Origin: Dechloromonas denitrificans
Lineage (GTDB): Bacteria > Pseudomonadota > Gammaproteobacteria > Burkholderiales > Rhodocyclaceae
NCBI RefSeq assembly: GCF_020510665.1
Contig: NZ_CP075187.1
Span: 3,355,001-3,419,000, forward strand
Length of the DNA stretch: 64,000 nt
Direction of reading: 5' to 3'
The position numbers and the translations under genes were made by a program. Positions 50,453-58,878 of the stretch are shown here, piece after piece. The notes beneath the pieces were generated by a model. That model worked only from the letters and a program-made list of their open reading frames with translations. It did not search any database and had not been told where the DNA came from. Numbering within the stretch: the stretch's first letter is position 1; each line of letters begins with the position of its first letter.

Positions 50453-50474
50453 AACCCCCGATTTTTCGGGGGTT
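50453..50474 (+). terminator. IS copy 2 inward terminator (transposase 3' end)
   Basis: AACCCCCGA / TCGGGGGTT stem followed on the plus strand by TTTTGTTTTT. It faces into the element and would stop transcription arriving from the cyclase-FHA gene, replacing the host U tract that the insertion separated from its hairpin. Confidence 0.7.
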
Positions 50475-50511
50475 TTGTTTTTCTGGTTGGAAATCAGGGA
50501 GACTCCTGGCT

Positions 50512-51984
50512 TCAAGCCGAAGCGAGGCGGATTCTGAAATTCAGGTTAGGAACCCCGATCTGCCAAAGATGGCGGGCGAATGGGGCGGCAAAACGGGTTC
50601 GTGCGAGGATTTTGGCCAATAAGGCTGCCGCCTTGCGGGCCAGCAACAGGGCCATCTTCTTCATGTTCTGACAGGCCGCCGAGAGCAGGCACTGCGCTTG
50701 CACCTTGGCCAAGCCACGGAAACGGGCGTAACGGTGGCCGTGCAACTCCTTGGCATCGGCAAAACTGCGCTCCACCGTTTCCTTGCGCCGGGCGTACAGC
50801 CGTTTGCCCAGGTCGCTCAGGCGATTGGCGTTGATCGCTTCCTTGAAACCTTCCCAGAGATGCCGGGTCACGAGCTTCTGATGGTTCCGGCTCTGCGTGC
50901 ATTGCCCGCGCACGCCGCAATCGGCACACCGCGCCGGGTTCGAGGCGTATTCGCGATAACCCAGCCGGTTGGTCGTCCGGTACGGTAGAACCTCCCCGGC
51001 CGGGCAGCGGTAGCAGTCCTGGACCGCATCGTAGAGATAGTCCCGTTTGTAGAAATAGCCATCGCGGTGTGTGGGTCGCTTGTAGCCCATCACCCCGAAC
51101 AGTGCCCGCTCGAGAATGCCCTTGCAGACTTGCGGGGTGAAATACCCGGCATCCAGCCCGACGGCGCCCACGGCCAGATCAAAGCGCTCCATGACCCGAT
51201 CCAGGCGGGCAAGGTAGGGCTGGCTGTCATGGACATTGCCCGGCGTGACATGGGTATCGACGATCAAAGCATGCACGCCATCGACAGTCCGGTGATCCAG
51301 ATAGAAGAAGCCGGTCGGCTTGTTGTCGCGGGCCATGAAACCTGCGTCGGGATCGACCGTGCTGACCTTGACCTCCTTCATCGGCGGTGTCGAATCATCG
51401 TCATCACGCTTGAGCGACTTCTTGCCCGCGGCGGCTCGGTCCGTTTCGATGGCTGCATCCAGTTCGGCCAGGTAGGCCGCAGGGGTTTGCTCGACCTGAT
51501 GCACTTCAAAGTGCCGCTTGTTCGCGTTCGCCTTCAGGTGGGTACTGTCGGTGTACAGCACCCGCCCGCCAATCAGCTTGTGCTCAATGGCTTGCTCGAC
51601 AATCCCGTCAAAGATGCGTTGCTCAATGTCCGTCCCGACAAAGCGGCGACGGCGATTCTGCGACAGCGTCGAGGCATCCGGCACTTTGTCCGTCAGTCGA
51701 AAGCCGAGAAACCAGCGGTAAGCCACATTGACCTCTATTTCCTTCACCAGCCGTCGCTCGGAGCGAATCCCGAACAAGTAGCCAATGAACAACATCTTGA
51801 ACAACACCACCGGATCAATCGCTGGTCGGCCATTGTTCTCGCAATACAGGTGCTGGGTCGCTTCACGAATGAAATCAAACCGGATGTGCTGGTCGAGCAG
51901 CCGGAGCAAGTGGTCTTTCGGGACCAATTGCTCCAACGTCACCATCTCCAGTTCCGTTTGGGCGGGGTAGACAGGCTTGAGCAT
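50512..51984 (-). CDS. IS1182-family transposase (copy 2)
   Basis: An intact 490-residue DDE transposase with the same domain layout and catalytic residues (D146, D278, E405) as copy 1. Two residues differ: KKSLKR here against KKPLKR, and CKGILERA against CKGLLERA. Around codons 70-165 there are about fifteen silent third-position or leucine-codon differences, ten of them within about 56 bp, whereas the rest of the gene is almost identical. The start lies 6 bp after a TATAAT box, so the transcript is probably leaderless. Confidence 0.93.
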   Translation of the reverse strand: MLKPVYPAQTELEMVTLEQLVPKDHLLRLLDQHIRFDFIREATQHLYCENNGRPAIDPVVLFKMLFIGYLFGIRSERRLVKEIEVNVAYRWFLGFRLTDKVPDASTLSQNRRRRFVGTDIEQRIFDGIVEQAIEHKLIGGRVLYTDSTHLKANANKRHFEVHQVEQTPAAYLAELDAAIETDRAAAGKKSLKRDDDDSTPPMKEVKVSTVDPDAGFMARDNKPTGFFYLDHRTVDGVHALIVDTHVTPGNVHDSQPYLARLDRVMERFDLAVGAVGLDAGYFTPQVCKGILERALFGVMGYKRPTHRDGYFYKRDYLYDAVQDCYRCPAGEVLPYRTTNRLGYREYASNPARCADCGVRGQCTQSRNHQKLVTRHLWEGFKEAINANRLSDLGKRLYARRKETVERSFADAKELHGHRYARFRGLAKVQAQCLLSAACQNMKKMALLLARKAAALLAKILARTRFAAPFARHLWQIGVPNLNFRIRLASA

Positions 51985-51990
51985 GCCTGC

Positions 51991-52028
51991 ATTATAAAAA
52001 ATAAAGCCCCCAATCGCTTGGAGGCTTT
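51991..52028 (-). promoter_or_regulatory. IS copy 2 inward terminator overlapping the transposase -10 box
   Basis: Mirror image of the copy 1 left end: an 11-bp stem (52028 to 52003) followed by ATTTTTT that runs into TATAAT (51996-51991) and, 6 bp later, the ATG at 51984. Transcription from psiF would stop here, and the transposase promoter begins at the same spot. Confidence 0.65.
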
Positions 52029-52040
52029 GTCAGCAGTCTG

Positions 52041-52066
52041 AAAGGCCATCCGAAGATGGCCTTTTT
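52041..52066. terminator. Right copy of the cyclase/psiF terminator with target-site duplication
   Basis: 52041-52064 repeats 50416-50439 exactly and is followed by the remaining T residues of the original T tract (52062-52066). psiF transcripts read through this hairpin into the IS end, where the IS terminator lies. Confidence 0.85.
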
Positions 52067-52069
52067 CAA

Positions 52070-52080
52070 TGGTCGACCGC
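52070..52080. repeat. Palindromic motif TGGTCGACCGC, occurrence 3
   Basis: One base different from the CGGTCGACCGC motif found in three other gaps. It lies directly after the psiF stop codon (TAA complement at 52082-52084) and next to the terminator duplicated by the IS. Confidence 0.4.
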
Positions 52081-52081
52081 G

Positions 52082-52345
52082 TTACTTCGCGCCACCGGCC
52101 TGAGCATCAGCAACACATTTTTTCACGAAGCTGTTCTTTGCAGCTCCAGCCAGTTTCTTTTCCTTGGCCGTCGCATTGCAGGTTGCAGCAGCCGGACCTT
52201 GTGCGTCGGCTTCGCATTTTTTCATGAAGCTGTTCTTGGCGGCACCTGCCAGTTTCTTTTCGGCAGCACGCGAAGCGCAATCATCGGCGGCATAAACGGA
52301 TGAAGCGGCAAAAGCAACGAGCAGCAGGCTAATCAGTTTTTTCAT
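52082..52345 (-). CDS. psiF: PsiF-repeat secreted protein
   Basis: An 87-residue exported protein: signal peptide MKKLISLLLVAFAASSVYA, then two near-identical PsiF repeats (AAEKKLAGAAKNSFMKKC and AKEKKLAGAAKNSFVKKC), each with a Cys partner upstream (DDCASRA, ATCNATA). In E. coli psiF is phosphate-starvation inducible; the function is unknown. It has its own 50-bp gap to hprK, in which GATAGT/ACTATC can pair but no T tract follows. Confidence 0.85.
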   Translation of the reverse strand: MKKLISLLLVAFAASSVYAADDCASRAAEKKLAGAAKNSFMKKCEADAQGPAAATCNATAKEKKLAGAAKNSFVKKCVADAQAGGAK

Positions 52346-52395
52346 CGTTCAGTCCCTCGGGGTTGGTTGATAGTAGCCGGGCAACTATCGATCAT

Positions 52396-53331
52396 TCATG
52401 CATCATCGTCAAGCATCATGCGCTGCTGACGATCCATGAAGTCCTGCATGCTGTCGATCCCCCGCAGCTGCAGAATCGTGTTGCGCACGGCCGCCTCCAG
52501 CAAGACCGCCAGATTACGGCCTGCAGCAACCGGAATCACAACCTTCCTGACCGGCACTCCCAGCACTTCCTGGGTTTGGGCATCGAGCGGCAAACGGGGG
52601 GCATCACCGGCAGAGACCGTCTTTTGCAGATGCACGATCAGTTTGAGTTTCATTTTCCGGCGGGAAGCCGTTTCGCCGAAAATGGTCCGGATATTCAGCA
52701 AGCCCAGACCGCGCACCTCCAGGAAGTCGCGCAACATGCCGGGGCAGCGCCCTTCGATCGTGGCCGGTGCAATACGGGCCATTTCGACCACATCGTCAGC
52801 GACCAGACCGTGGCCACGCGAAATGAGCTCAAGTGCCAGTTCGGATTTGCCAACCCCGGAATCACCGGTAATCAGCACGCCCATGCCCAGCACATCCATG
52901 AATACGCCATGCAGATTGACCGTATCAGCCAGTCGGGCAGACAGGTAAATGCGCAGCAGGTCAATCACTGCCGAGCACGGCTTGGGGGACAGGAGCAACG
53001 GCGTATTCGTCTGCTTGCAGGCGTCGATCAGGATATCCGGAGGTGTCAGACCATCGGCAACGATGACTGCTGGCGGCAAGGCCGCAAGCAGGTCGAGAAA
53101 CATCTGCGCGAAGCGACGCTCTCCGATGCGGAAAGCCCAGTCATATTCGGCCTGCCCCATGACCTGCAGTCGTTCTGGGTGAATGATGTTGATGTGCCCA
53201 ACCACATCGGCACCATAGTTGTTCGACAACTTGATCTCGATGTTGCGTTCGGCCTGCTGCGCCATCATCCAGCTGAGCAGCAGCTTTTCCCGATTATCTT
53301 CGTAGAGCTGGGTCAGGCTGATGTGACGCAC
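52396..53331 (-). CDS. hprK: HPr kinase/phosphorylase
   Basis: A 311-residue enzyme that phosphorylates and dephosphorylates HPr on a serine. N-terminal DRTGG-like domain, then H141 in HGVFMDV, the P-loop GDSGVGKS at 156-163, and the C-terminal signature around VRGLGLLNIRTIFG and QTQEVLGVPVRKVVIPVAAGRNLA. The start is GTG 53331, 9 bp after the ptsN stop. With ptsN and rpoN it forms the nitrogen-PTS group common in betaproteobacteria; HPr and EI genes are not in the window. Confidence 0.94.
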   Translation of the reverse strand: MRHISLTQLYEDNREKLLLSWMMAQQAERNIEIKLSNNYGADVVGHINIIHPERLQVMGQAEYDWAFRIGERRFAQMFLDLLAALPPAVIVADGLTPPDILIDACKQTNTPLLLSPKPCSAVIDLLRIYLSARLADTVNLHGVFMDVLGMGVLITGDSGVGKSELALELISRGHGLVADDVVEMARIAPATIEGRCPGMLRDFLEVRGLGLLNIRTIFGETASRRKMKLKLIVHLQKTVSAGDAPRLPLDAQTQEVLGVPVRKVVIPVAAGRNLAVLLEAAVRNTILQLRGIDSMQDFMDRQQRMMLDDDA

Positions 53332-53340
53332 GTAACTGGC

Positions 53341-53787
53341 TCAGGCCTGAAACAGGGTAACCACAGCGGCAGGATCGCTTGCCGCAAGCAAGGCTTCCCG
53401 GAATGGTTTTTCGGCAAAGCGCTGGGCCAGTTCGGAAAGAATCTGGAGATGTTGCTCGGTCGCCTGCTCTGGAACCAGCAGCACGAACAGGAGATTGACC
53501 GGACGCCCATCCGGCGAGTCGAACGGTACGGGAGTTGCCAGACGCAAGAAAGCACCGGCAGCCTGCTTGAGGCCCTTGATCCGACCGTGCGGAATGGCAA
53601 TACCTTGCCCAAGACCGGTCGAACCCAGTTTTTCACGGGCAAAGAGGCTTTCGAAGACAACCGCACGGGCAAGCCCGAGATGACTCTCGAAAAGCATGCC
53701 GGCCTGTTCGAAGACCCGCTTTTTGCTGCCGGCCTCAAGATCAAGAATGACCTGGGTGGCTGACAGAATATTGGCTAAGGGGTTCAT
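53341..53787 (-). CDS. ptsN: PTS-Ntr EIIA component
   Basis: A 148-residue regulatory phospho-carrier of the nitrogen-related PTS. The phosphorylated histidine is H67 in GIAIPHGRI, with FAREKLGSTGLG just before it. In relatives it controls potassium transport and other targets by its phosphorylation state. ATG 53787 (MNPLANILSATQVIL) is chosen over the in-frame codon at 53841, which lies next to the hpf stop. Located between hpf and hprK. Confidence 0.93.
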   Translation of the reverse strand: MNPLANILSATQVILDLEAGSKKRVFEQAGMLFESHLGLARAVVFESLFAREKLGSTGLGQGIAIPHGRIKGLKQAAGAFLRLATPVPFDSPDGRPVNLLFVLLVPEQATEQHLQILSELAQRFAEKPFREALLAASDPAAVVTLFQA

Positions 53788-53841
53788 AGGAAAATTCAGT
53801 GATGCATGGGCCGCAGCGCGGTGGCTGCGGCCGAACGGCAA

Positions 53842-54165
53842 TTATTCAGCCGCGAGAATGACAGGCTTTTCACCGCGATGGTGATCCTGAACTTTTTGCT
53901 TGTATTTCTGGACCTGGCGATCAAGCTTGTCGAACATCGAGTCAATCGCTGCGTAGAGGTCGTCACCGGACTCTTCGACATGCATGTCCTTGCCCGGAAC
54001 GTGGACGGTCACTTCTGCTTTCTGCTTGAGCTTCTCGACAGACAAAATCACGTTAACGCCGGTGACTTTATCGAAATGGCGAACAACAGGGTCAAGTTTG
54101 TTTTCAACGTACTCGCGCAAAGCAGGGGTAACGTCGATATGGTGACCAGTGATCTGCAGATTCAT
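53842..54165 (-). CDS. hpf: Ribosome hibernation promoting factor
   Basis: A 107-residue short HPF (RaiA-like) that binds the 30S decoding region and helps form inactive 100S ribosomes. MNLQITGHHIDVTPALREYVENKLDPVVRHFDKV and GDDLYAAIDSMFDKLDRQVQKYKQKVQDH are diagnostic. It follows rpoN by 15 bp, the conserved rpoN-hpf-ptsN order. AGGAGAAAAGC precedes the start. Confidence 0.94.
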   Translation of the reverse strand: MNLQITGHHIDVTPALREYVENKLDPVVRHFDKVTGVNVILSVEKLKQKAEVTVHVPGKDMHVEESGDDLYAAIDSMFDKLDRQVQKYKQKVQDHHRGEKPVILAAE

Positions 54166-54180
54166 GCTTTTCTCCTCTCT

Positions 54181-55650
54181 CTACAGGGTCTTGCGTAAAT
54201 TGACCGGCGGGATGTTAAGCGATTCACGGTATTTGGCTACTGTGCGTCGGGCTACAACGATTCCCTGCTGGCCTAGTATTTCGGATAATTGGCTATCCGA
54301 CAAGGGCTTCTTGCCATCTTCTGCGCCGATCAGTTGTTTGATCAGTGCCCGGATGGCCGTTGCAGAACACGCACCACCGGTATCGGTGGCAACGTGACTG
54401 CCAAAAAAGTATTTCAATTCAAAGATACCGCGCGGCGTGGCCATGTATTTCTGGCTGGTAACGCGTGACACGGTCGACTCGTGCAAACCGAGAATATCGG
54501 CAATCTCGCGCAGCACGAGCGGACGCATCGCCACTTCGCCATGCTCGAAAAACTGGCGCTGACGATCGACGATCGCCTGGGTAACACGGTGAATCGTTTC
54601 AAACCGTTGCTGAACATTCTTGATCAGCCAGCGTGCTTCCTGCAGCTGGCCGGTCATGTTGCCGTTTCCTCGACGCTGGCGTGACAGGATTTCAGCGTAC
54701 AACCGATTGATCCGCAAACGCGGATAGGCATCCGGATTGATATAAGCCGTCCACTTTCCCTTGAGCTTGCGAACCATCACGTCCGGGGTGATATAGCGCG
54801 CTTCAATGGCTGCAAAACGTGCGCCTGGGCGAGGATCAAGGCTGACGATCAAGCTGTGTGCCGCTTTCAGGGCGGGATCTTCGCAATCCGTCAGACGACG
54901 GATTTTGGCAAAGTCGCGGGCAGCGAGTAATTCAAGGTGTTGCTCGACAATGGTCAGCGCCAGGTTGCGCACCGGGTTTTCCGGCAAAACCTTCAGTTGC
55001 AGGGCGAGGCATTCTTTCGGCCCACGCGCACCGATACCTGTCGGATCGAAACTCTGGATATGGCGAAGCGCAATTTCCAGCTCCTCCAGCTCGATTTCAT
55101 ACTCGGGCGGCAGGGTTTCCCACAGCTCGTCGAGAGACGCCGAGAGATAGCCATCATCATCAAGCGCTTCGATCAGGAAACGCACCAGGCTGCGATCCCG
55201 GTCCGACAGCTGGGTCATGCCCAATTGCCAGCCAAGGTGATCGCGCAAACTGGTTGTTGCGGCATGGATGTCGTGGCTGTCGCTGTCATCGTCCTCATCG
55301 CGACCAGCCCCGGTATAGGTACCGGCATCGGATGACCAGCGATCGTCATCGACGTCGGATGGCGCACTCGGGATATCCTGCTCGCGCTCTTCACGCGCAT
55401 CCCGTTCATCGCGCTCAGCCCGCTGTTCGCGCTCCCCTTCGTCGCTCTTTGGCGCATCGAATTGCTGGGCCGAAGAATAAGACTCCGTTCCGGCATCATC
55501 ATCCCGTTCGAGCATCGGATTTTCAAGCAGATAGCGCTCGATTTCCTGCTGCATCTCGATCGTCGATAGTTGCAGCAATTTGATTGATTGCTGCAACTGT
55601 GGCGTCAGGGCCAGATGCTGGGAAAGCTTGAGTTGAAGAGCCGGTTTCAT
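54181..55650 (-). CDS. rpoN: RNA polymerase sigma-54 factor
   Basis: A 489-residue sigma54. Glutamine/leucine-rich region I (LKLSQHLALTPQLQQSIKLLQLST) binds AAA+ activators, and a long acidic region II spans about 55-120 (EGEREQRAERDERDAREERE). Region III has the core-binding and DNA-binding parts, ending in the RpoN box ARRTVAKYRESLNIPP. Full length. It lies between lptB and hpf, as in most proteobacteria. Confidence 0.96.
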   Translation of the reverse strand: MKPALQLKLSQHLALTPQLQQSIKLLQLSTIEMQQEIERYLLENPMLERDDDAGTESYSSAQQFDAPKSDEGEREQRAERDERDAREEREQDIPSAPSDVDDDRWSSDAGTYTGAGRDEDDDSDSHDIHAATTSLRDHLGWQLGMTQLSDRDRSLVRFLIEALDDDGYLSASLDELWETLPPEYEIELEELEIALRHIQSFDPTGIGARGPKECLALQLKVLPENPVRNLALTIVEQHLELLAARDFAKIRRLTDCEDPALKAAHSLIVSLDPRPGARFAAIEARYITPDVMVRKLKGKWTAYINPDAYPRLRINRLYAEILSRQRRGNGNMTGQLQEARWLIKNVQQRFETIHRVTQAIVDRQRQFFEHGEVAMRPLVLREIADILGLHESTVSRVTSQKYMATPRGIFELKYFFGSHVATDTGGACSATAIRALIKQLIGAEDGKKPLSDSQLSEILGQQGIVVARRTVAKYRESLNIPPVNLRKTL

Positions 55651-55678
55651 CGAATGGGGTAGGGACGCTGCTTATCGG

Positions 55679-56412
<734 letters not shown>

Positions 56413-56416
<4 letters not shown>

Positions 56417-56856
56417 TCTTCGGCTCCGCGCATCACTCGGCGTATGGCGTCGCCGGAAAAACCTCGATATTGCAAAAATCGCATCTGTTTGCCGCGCTCT
56501 TCAGCCGATTGCGGCAACTGCTTGAACTTTCTCGCCCAAACCTGACGACAACGCTCGGTCTCGTCCCCTGCTTCCGGCAAGGCGGCTGCAATTTCATCGT
56601 CGCTCACGCCGGTCTGGCGCAATTCCTGGCGCAACCGGGCGTTGCCGTAACGTCCGGCCCGGGCAACGACGCGCTGAGTGGCAAAACGGGAATCCGAGAG
56701 CAGGCGCTCCGTCTGCAGTCTTTCGAGGACAGCATCGAGCTGTTCCTCGGATTCTGCCTGCGCGGCGAGTTTGGTCTTCAACTCCGCCCGGCTGTGATCA
56801 CGCCGGGTCAGAAGTCGAAGAGCCGCAACACGCAGCGCAACAACCGGATCAGGCAT
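56413..56856 (-). CDS. recX: RecA regulatory protein RecX
   Basis: A 147-residue RecX, which binds and destabilises RecA filaments. Tandem three-helix repeats are visible: [54 protein letters not shown] and [18 protein letters not shown]. The frame is open to 57057, but ATG 56856 ([16 protein letters not shown]) matches the family and overlaps the end of recA by 8 bp. Confidence 0.9.
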
Positions 56857-57877
56857 CAGCCTTGGCAGCCTTGACCGGCTTGATGACGTTGGTACTGGCT
56901 GCCTCACGAATGCCGGCTTCGATTTCCTGGGCAATTTCGGGGTTGGCACGCAGGAACTCGCGAGCGTTGTCCTTGCCCTGGCCGATTTTTTCGCCTTTAT
57001 AGGCGTACCAAGCACCGGATTTGTCGACCAGCTTGTGGGCGACGCCCATTTCGACAATTTCGCCCTGACGGGAAATGCCTTCGCCGTACAGGATGTCGAA
57101 AATGGCTTCGCGGAAAGGCGGGGAAACCTTGTTCTTGACGACCTTGACCTTGGTTTCGCTGCCGATCACTTCATCGCCCTTCTTGATGCCGCCGATACGG
57201 CGGATGTCGAGGCGGACGGAAGCGTAGAACTTGAGGGCATTGCCGCCGGTGGTGGTTTCCGGCGAACCGAACATGACGCCGATCTTCATCCGGATCTGGT
57301 TGATGAAGATGACCAGCGTGTTGGTCTTCTTGATATTGGCGGTCAGCTTGCGCAGCGCCTGGGACATCAGGCGGGCGTGCAGGCCGACCATCTGGTCGCC
57401 CATCTCGCCTTCGATTTCGGCGCGCGGGGTGAGGGCGGCGACGGAGTCGACGATGATGATGTCGACCGAGCCGGAACGCACCAGCATGTCGGCGATTTCC
57501 AGCGCCTGTTCGCCGGTATCCGGCTGCGAGATCAGCAGGTCGCCGACATTGACGCCAAGCTTCTGGGCATATTGCGGATCGAGCGCATGTTCGGCATCGA
57601 TGAAGGCCGCAGTACCGCCGAGCTTTTGCATTTCGGCAACGACCTGCAGACACAGCGTCGTCTTGCCTGAGGATTCCGGACCGTAGATTTCAACTACACG
57701 GCCACGCGGCAGACCGCCAACGCCCAATGCGATGTCCAGACCGAGCGAACCGGTCGAGACAACCTGAATGCCTTCGTCAATTTCAGCATCGCCCATCTTC
57801 ATGATGGAACCTTTGCCGAACTGCTTTTCGATCTGTTGCAGCGCTGCGGCGAGCGCCTTTGCCTTGTTGTCGTCCAT
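56849..57877 (-). CDS. recA: Recombinase RecA
   Basis: A 342-residue RecA: P-loop GPESSGKTT at 66-73, the [35 protein letters not shown] segment (L2 loop and beyond) and a C-terminus ending in Lys/Ala. It carries out strand exchange and co-protease activation of LexA. ATG 57877 ([13 protein letters not shown]) has AGAGGT 7 bp upstream; the ATG two codons earlier would leave no space, and the longer open frame to 58117 crosses the promoter region. A LexA-type box lies at 58051-58068. Confidence 0.97.
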   Translation of the reverse strand: MDDNKAKALAAALQQIEKQFGKGSIMKMGDAEIDEGIQVVSTGSLGLDIALGVGGLPRGRVVEIYGPESSGKTTLCLQVVAEMQKLGGTAAFIDAEHALDPQYAQKLGVNVGDLLISQPDTGEQALEIADMLVRSGSVDIIIVDSVAALTPRAEIEGEMGDQMVGLHARLMSQALRKLTANIKKTNTLVIFINQIRMKIGVMFGSPETTTGGNALKFYASVRLDIRRIGGIKKGDEVIGSETKVKVVKNKVSPPFREAIFDILYGEGISRQGEIVEMGVAHKLVDKSGAWYAYKGEKIGQGKDNAREFLRANPEIAQEIEAGIREAASTNVIKPVKAAKADA

Positions 57878-58050
57878 GGGCATACCTCTAGAATTTGACG
57901 GAATTATGGCACAGGGGCCAAAGATGGAATAGAAATTGCAGTTACCGGGTTCATGATCACTACCGATAGACACCGCCGACGGTGAATGCGTATGCTCCAC
58001 ACCTTTCGTCGAAGCTTTGCGTATAGCGAGCAGCGCACGACACACAATAT

Positions 58051-58068
58051 ACTGTGTATATTTACAGT
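58051..58068 (-). promoter_or_regulatory. lexA box: LexA (SOS) box controlling recA
   Basis: ACTGTGTATATTTACAGT contains CTG-N10-CAG with an AT-rich centre, the LexA operator pattern of beta/gammaproteobacteria. It lies about 175 bp upstream of recA and 75 bp upstream of the divergent pseudouridine synthase, so it could repress either. A TATATT on the minus strand (58051-58046) beside it may be the recA -10 box; a matching -35 is weak. The rest of the 266-bp recA to rluA gap shows nothing else clear. Confidence 0.7.
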
Positions 58069-58142
58069 TATACCGTTGGCGCCCTGCGAATGCAAGTCCG
58101 CATTGCTGCCTTGCCATTTCGCCGCCTGCAGATTTTCCGCCA

Positions 58143-58793
58143 ATGACGTATTCACCGCCCCCGCTCGCCCCCCTCGATTATCTTTACACCGACCCGTCGA
58201 TGATCATCGTCAACAAGCCGCATGGCCTGCTGTCGGTGCCGGGGCGCGGCGAAGCGAAGCAGGATTGCCTGCTGACCCGGGTTCAGCGCGATTTTCCCGA
58301 TGCGCTGACCGTCCATCGGCTCGACATGCAAACCTCGGGGCTGCTGGTTTTTGCACGCGGGCCGGAAATGCACCGCCGGCTGTCGCGCCAGTTCCAGGAC
58401 CGCAAGGTGGACAAGCTGTACGTCGCCGTAGTGATCGGCCAGCCGGAAAACAAGAGTGGCGAAATCAACCTGCCGCTGATCGTCGATTGGCCGAACCGGC
58501 CGAAGCAGATGGTCGACTTCGAGCTTGGCCGCCCCTCACTGACGCGCTATCGCGTTGTGTCGACCGCCGCAGATGGCCGCAGCAGCCGCGTCGAACTGGA
58601 GCCGGTGACCGGCCGTTCGCACCAGTTGCGGGTTCATTTATTGTCGATCGGCCACCCCATTCTCGGTGACGATCTTTACGGCGGGGAAGCTGAATTCATG
58701 GCCGACCGCCTGCAATTGCACGCCCGCGATCTGGCGGTCTTTCACCCACTGACCGAAGAGCGCCTGGAATTTCACTGCCCGGTTCCATTCTGA
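58143..58793 (+). CDS. rluA: RluA-family pseudouridine synthase
   Basis: A 216-residue enzyme that isomerises uridine in rRNA and/or tRNA. The catalytic aspartate is D61 in [26 protein letters not shown] and the C-terminal [24 protein letters not shown] are the family signatures. The short length without an S4 domain suits the RluA (23S U746/tRNA U32) type. An upstream in-frame codon at 58017 would include the LexA box, so ATG 58143 is chosen. Confidence 0.88.
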   Translation: MTYSPPPLAPLDYLYTDPSMIIVNKPHGLLSVPGRGEAKQDCLLTRVQRDFPDALTVHRLDMQTSGLLVFARGPEMHRRLSRQFQDRKVDKLYVAVVIGQPENKSGEINLPLIVDWPNRPKQMVDFELGRPSLTRYRVVSTAADGRSSRVELEPVTGRSHQLRVHLLSIGHPILGDDLYGGEAEFMADRLQLHARDLAVFHPLTEERLEFHCPVPF

Positions 58794-58831
58794 ACGCTTC
58801 GGGCAAGCGCAACGACAACCCGCATTGACCG

Positions 58832-58837
58832 TATAAT
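58832..58837 (+). promoter_or_regulatory. -10 box upstream of the symporter gene
   Basis: A perfect TATAAT between rluA and the symporter. The TTGACC next to it (58825-58830) is too close to act as its -35, and no good -35 is seen at 17 bp. Transcription would begin near 58844. Confidence 0.4.
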
Positions 58838-58860
58838 TCCCGCGTTTTCAACCTCTTGCC

Positions 58861-58872
58861 ACGGTCGACCGC
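58861..58872. repeat. Palindromic motif ACGGTCGACCGC, occurrence 4
   Basis: Lies 6 bp before the symporter ATG (58879), exactly where a Shine-Dalgarno would be expected; none is present. In the mRNA the CGGUCGACCG palindrome could pair with itself. Same core as at 23621 and 48567. Confidence 0.5.
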
Positions 58873-58878
58873 GCAAAA

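Larger units (their letters stand above)
50440..52040 (-). mobile_element. IS1182-family insertion sequence, copy 2
   Basis: A 1601-bp complete copy in the opposite orientation to copy 1, with the same CAGACTGCTGAC / GTCAGCAGTCTG ends and a 24-bp flanking direct repeat made of the target terminator hairpin. Nearly identical to copy 1 except for a cluster of silent changes in the transposase gene. Together the copies bracket 30.8 kb as inverted repeats. Confidence 0.95.

Noticed and set aside
50398-50480. CRISPR-like repeats near the IS ends
   Set aside because: The repeated hairpin sequences are target-site duplications and IS terminators, not regularly spaced repeats; no CRISPR array or cas gene was seen.
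51067-52041. 324-codon open frame antisense to the transposase (also 18031-19005 in copy 1)
   Set aside because: Present in both IS copies only because it is complementary to the transposase gene; it has no motifs or ribosome-binding site of its own.
52082-52345. Internal repeats in psiF as a mobile or recently expanded repeat
   Set aside because: Two PsiF repeats are the normal architecture of the family.
57878-58117. N-terminal extension of recA
   Set aside because: The extra residues do not resemble RecA and span the LexA box and promoter region; a Shine-Dalgarno supports ATG 57877.
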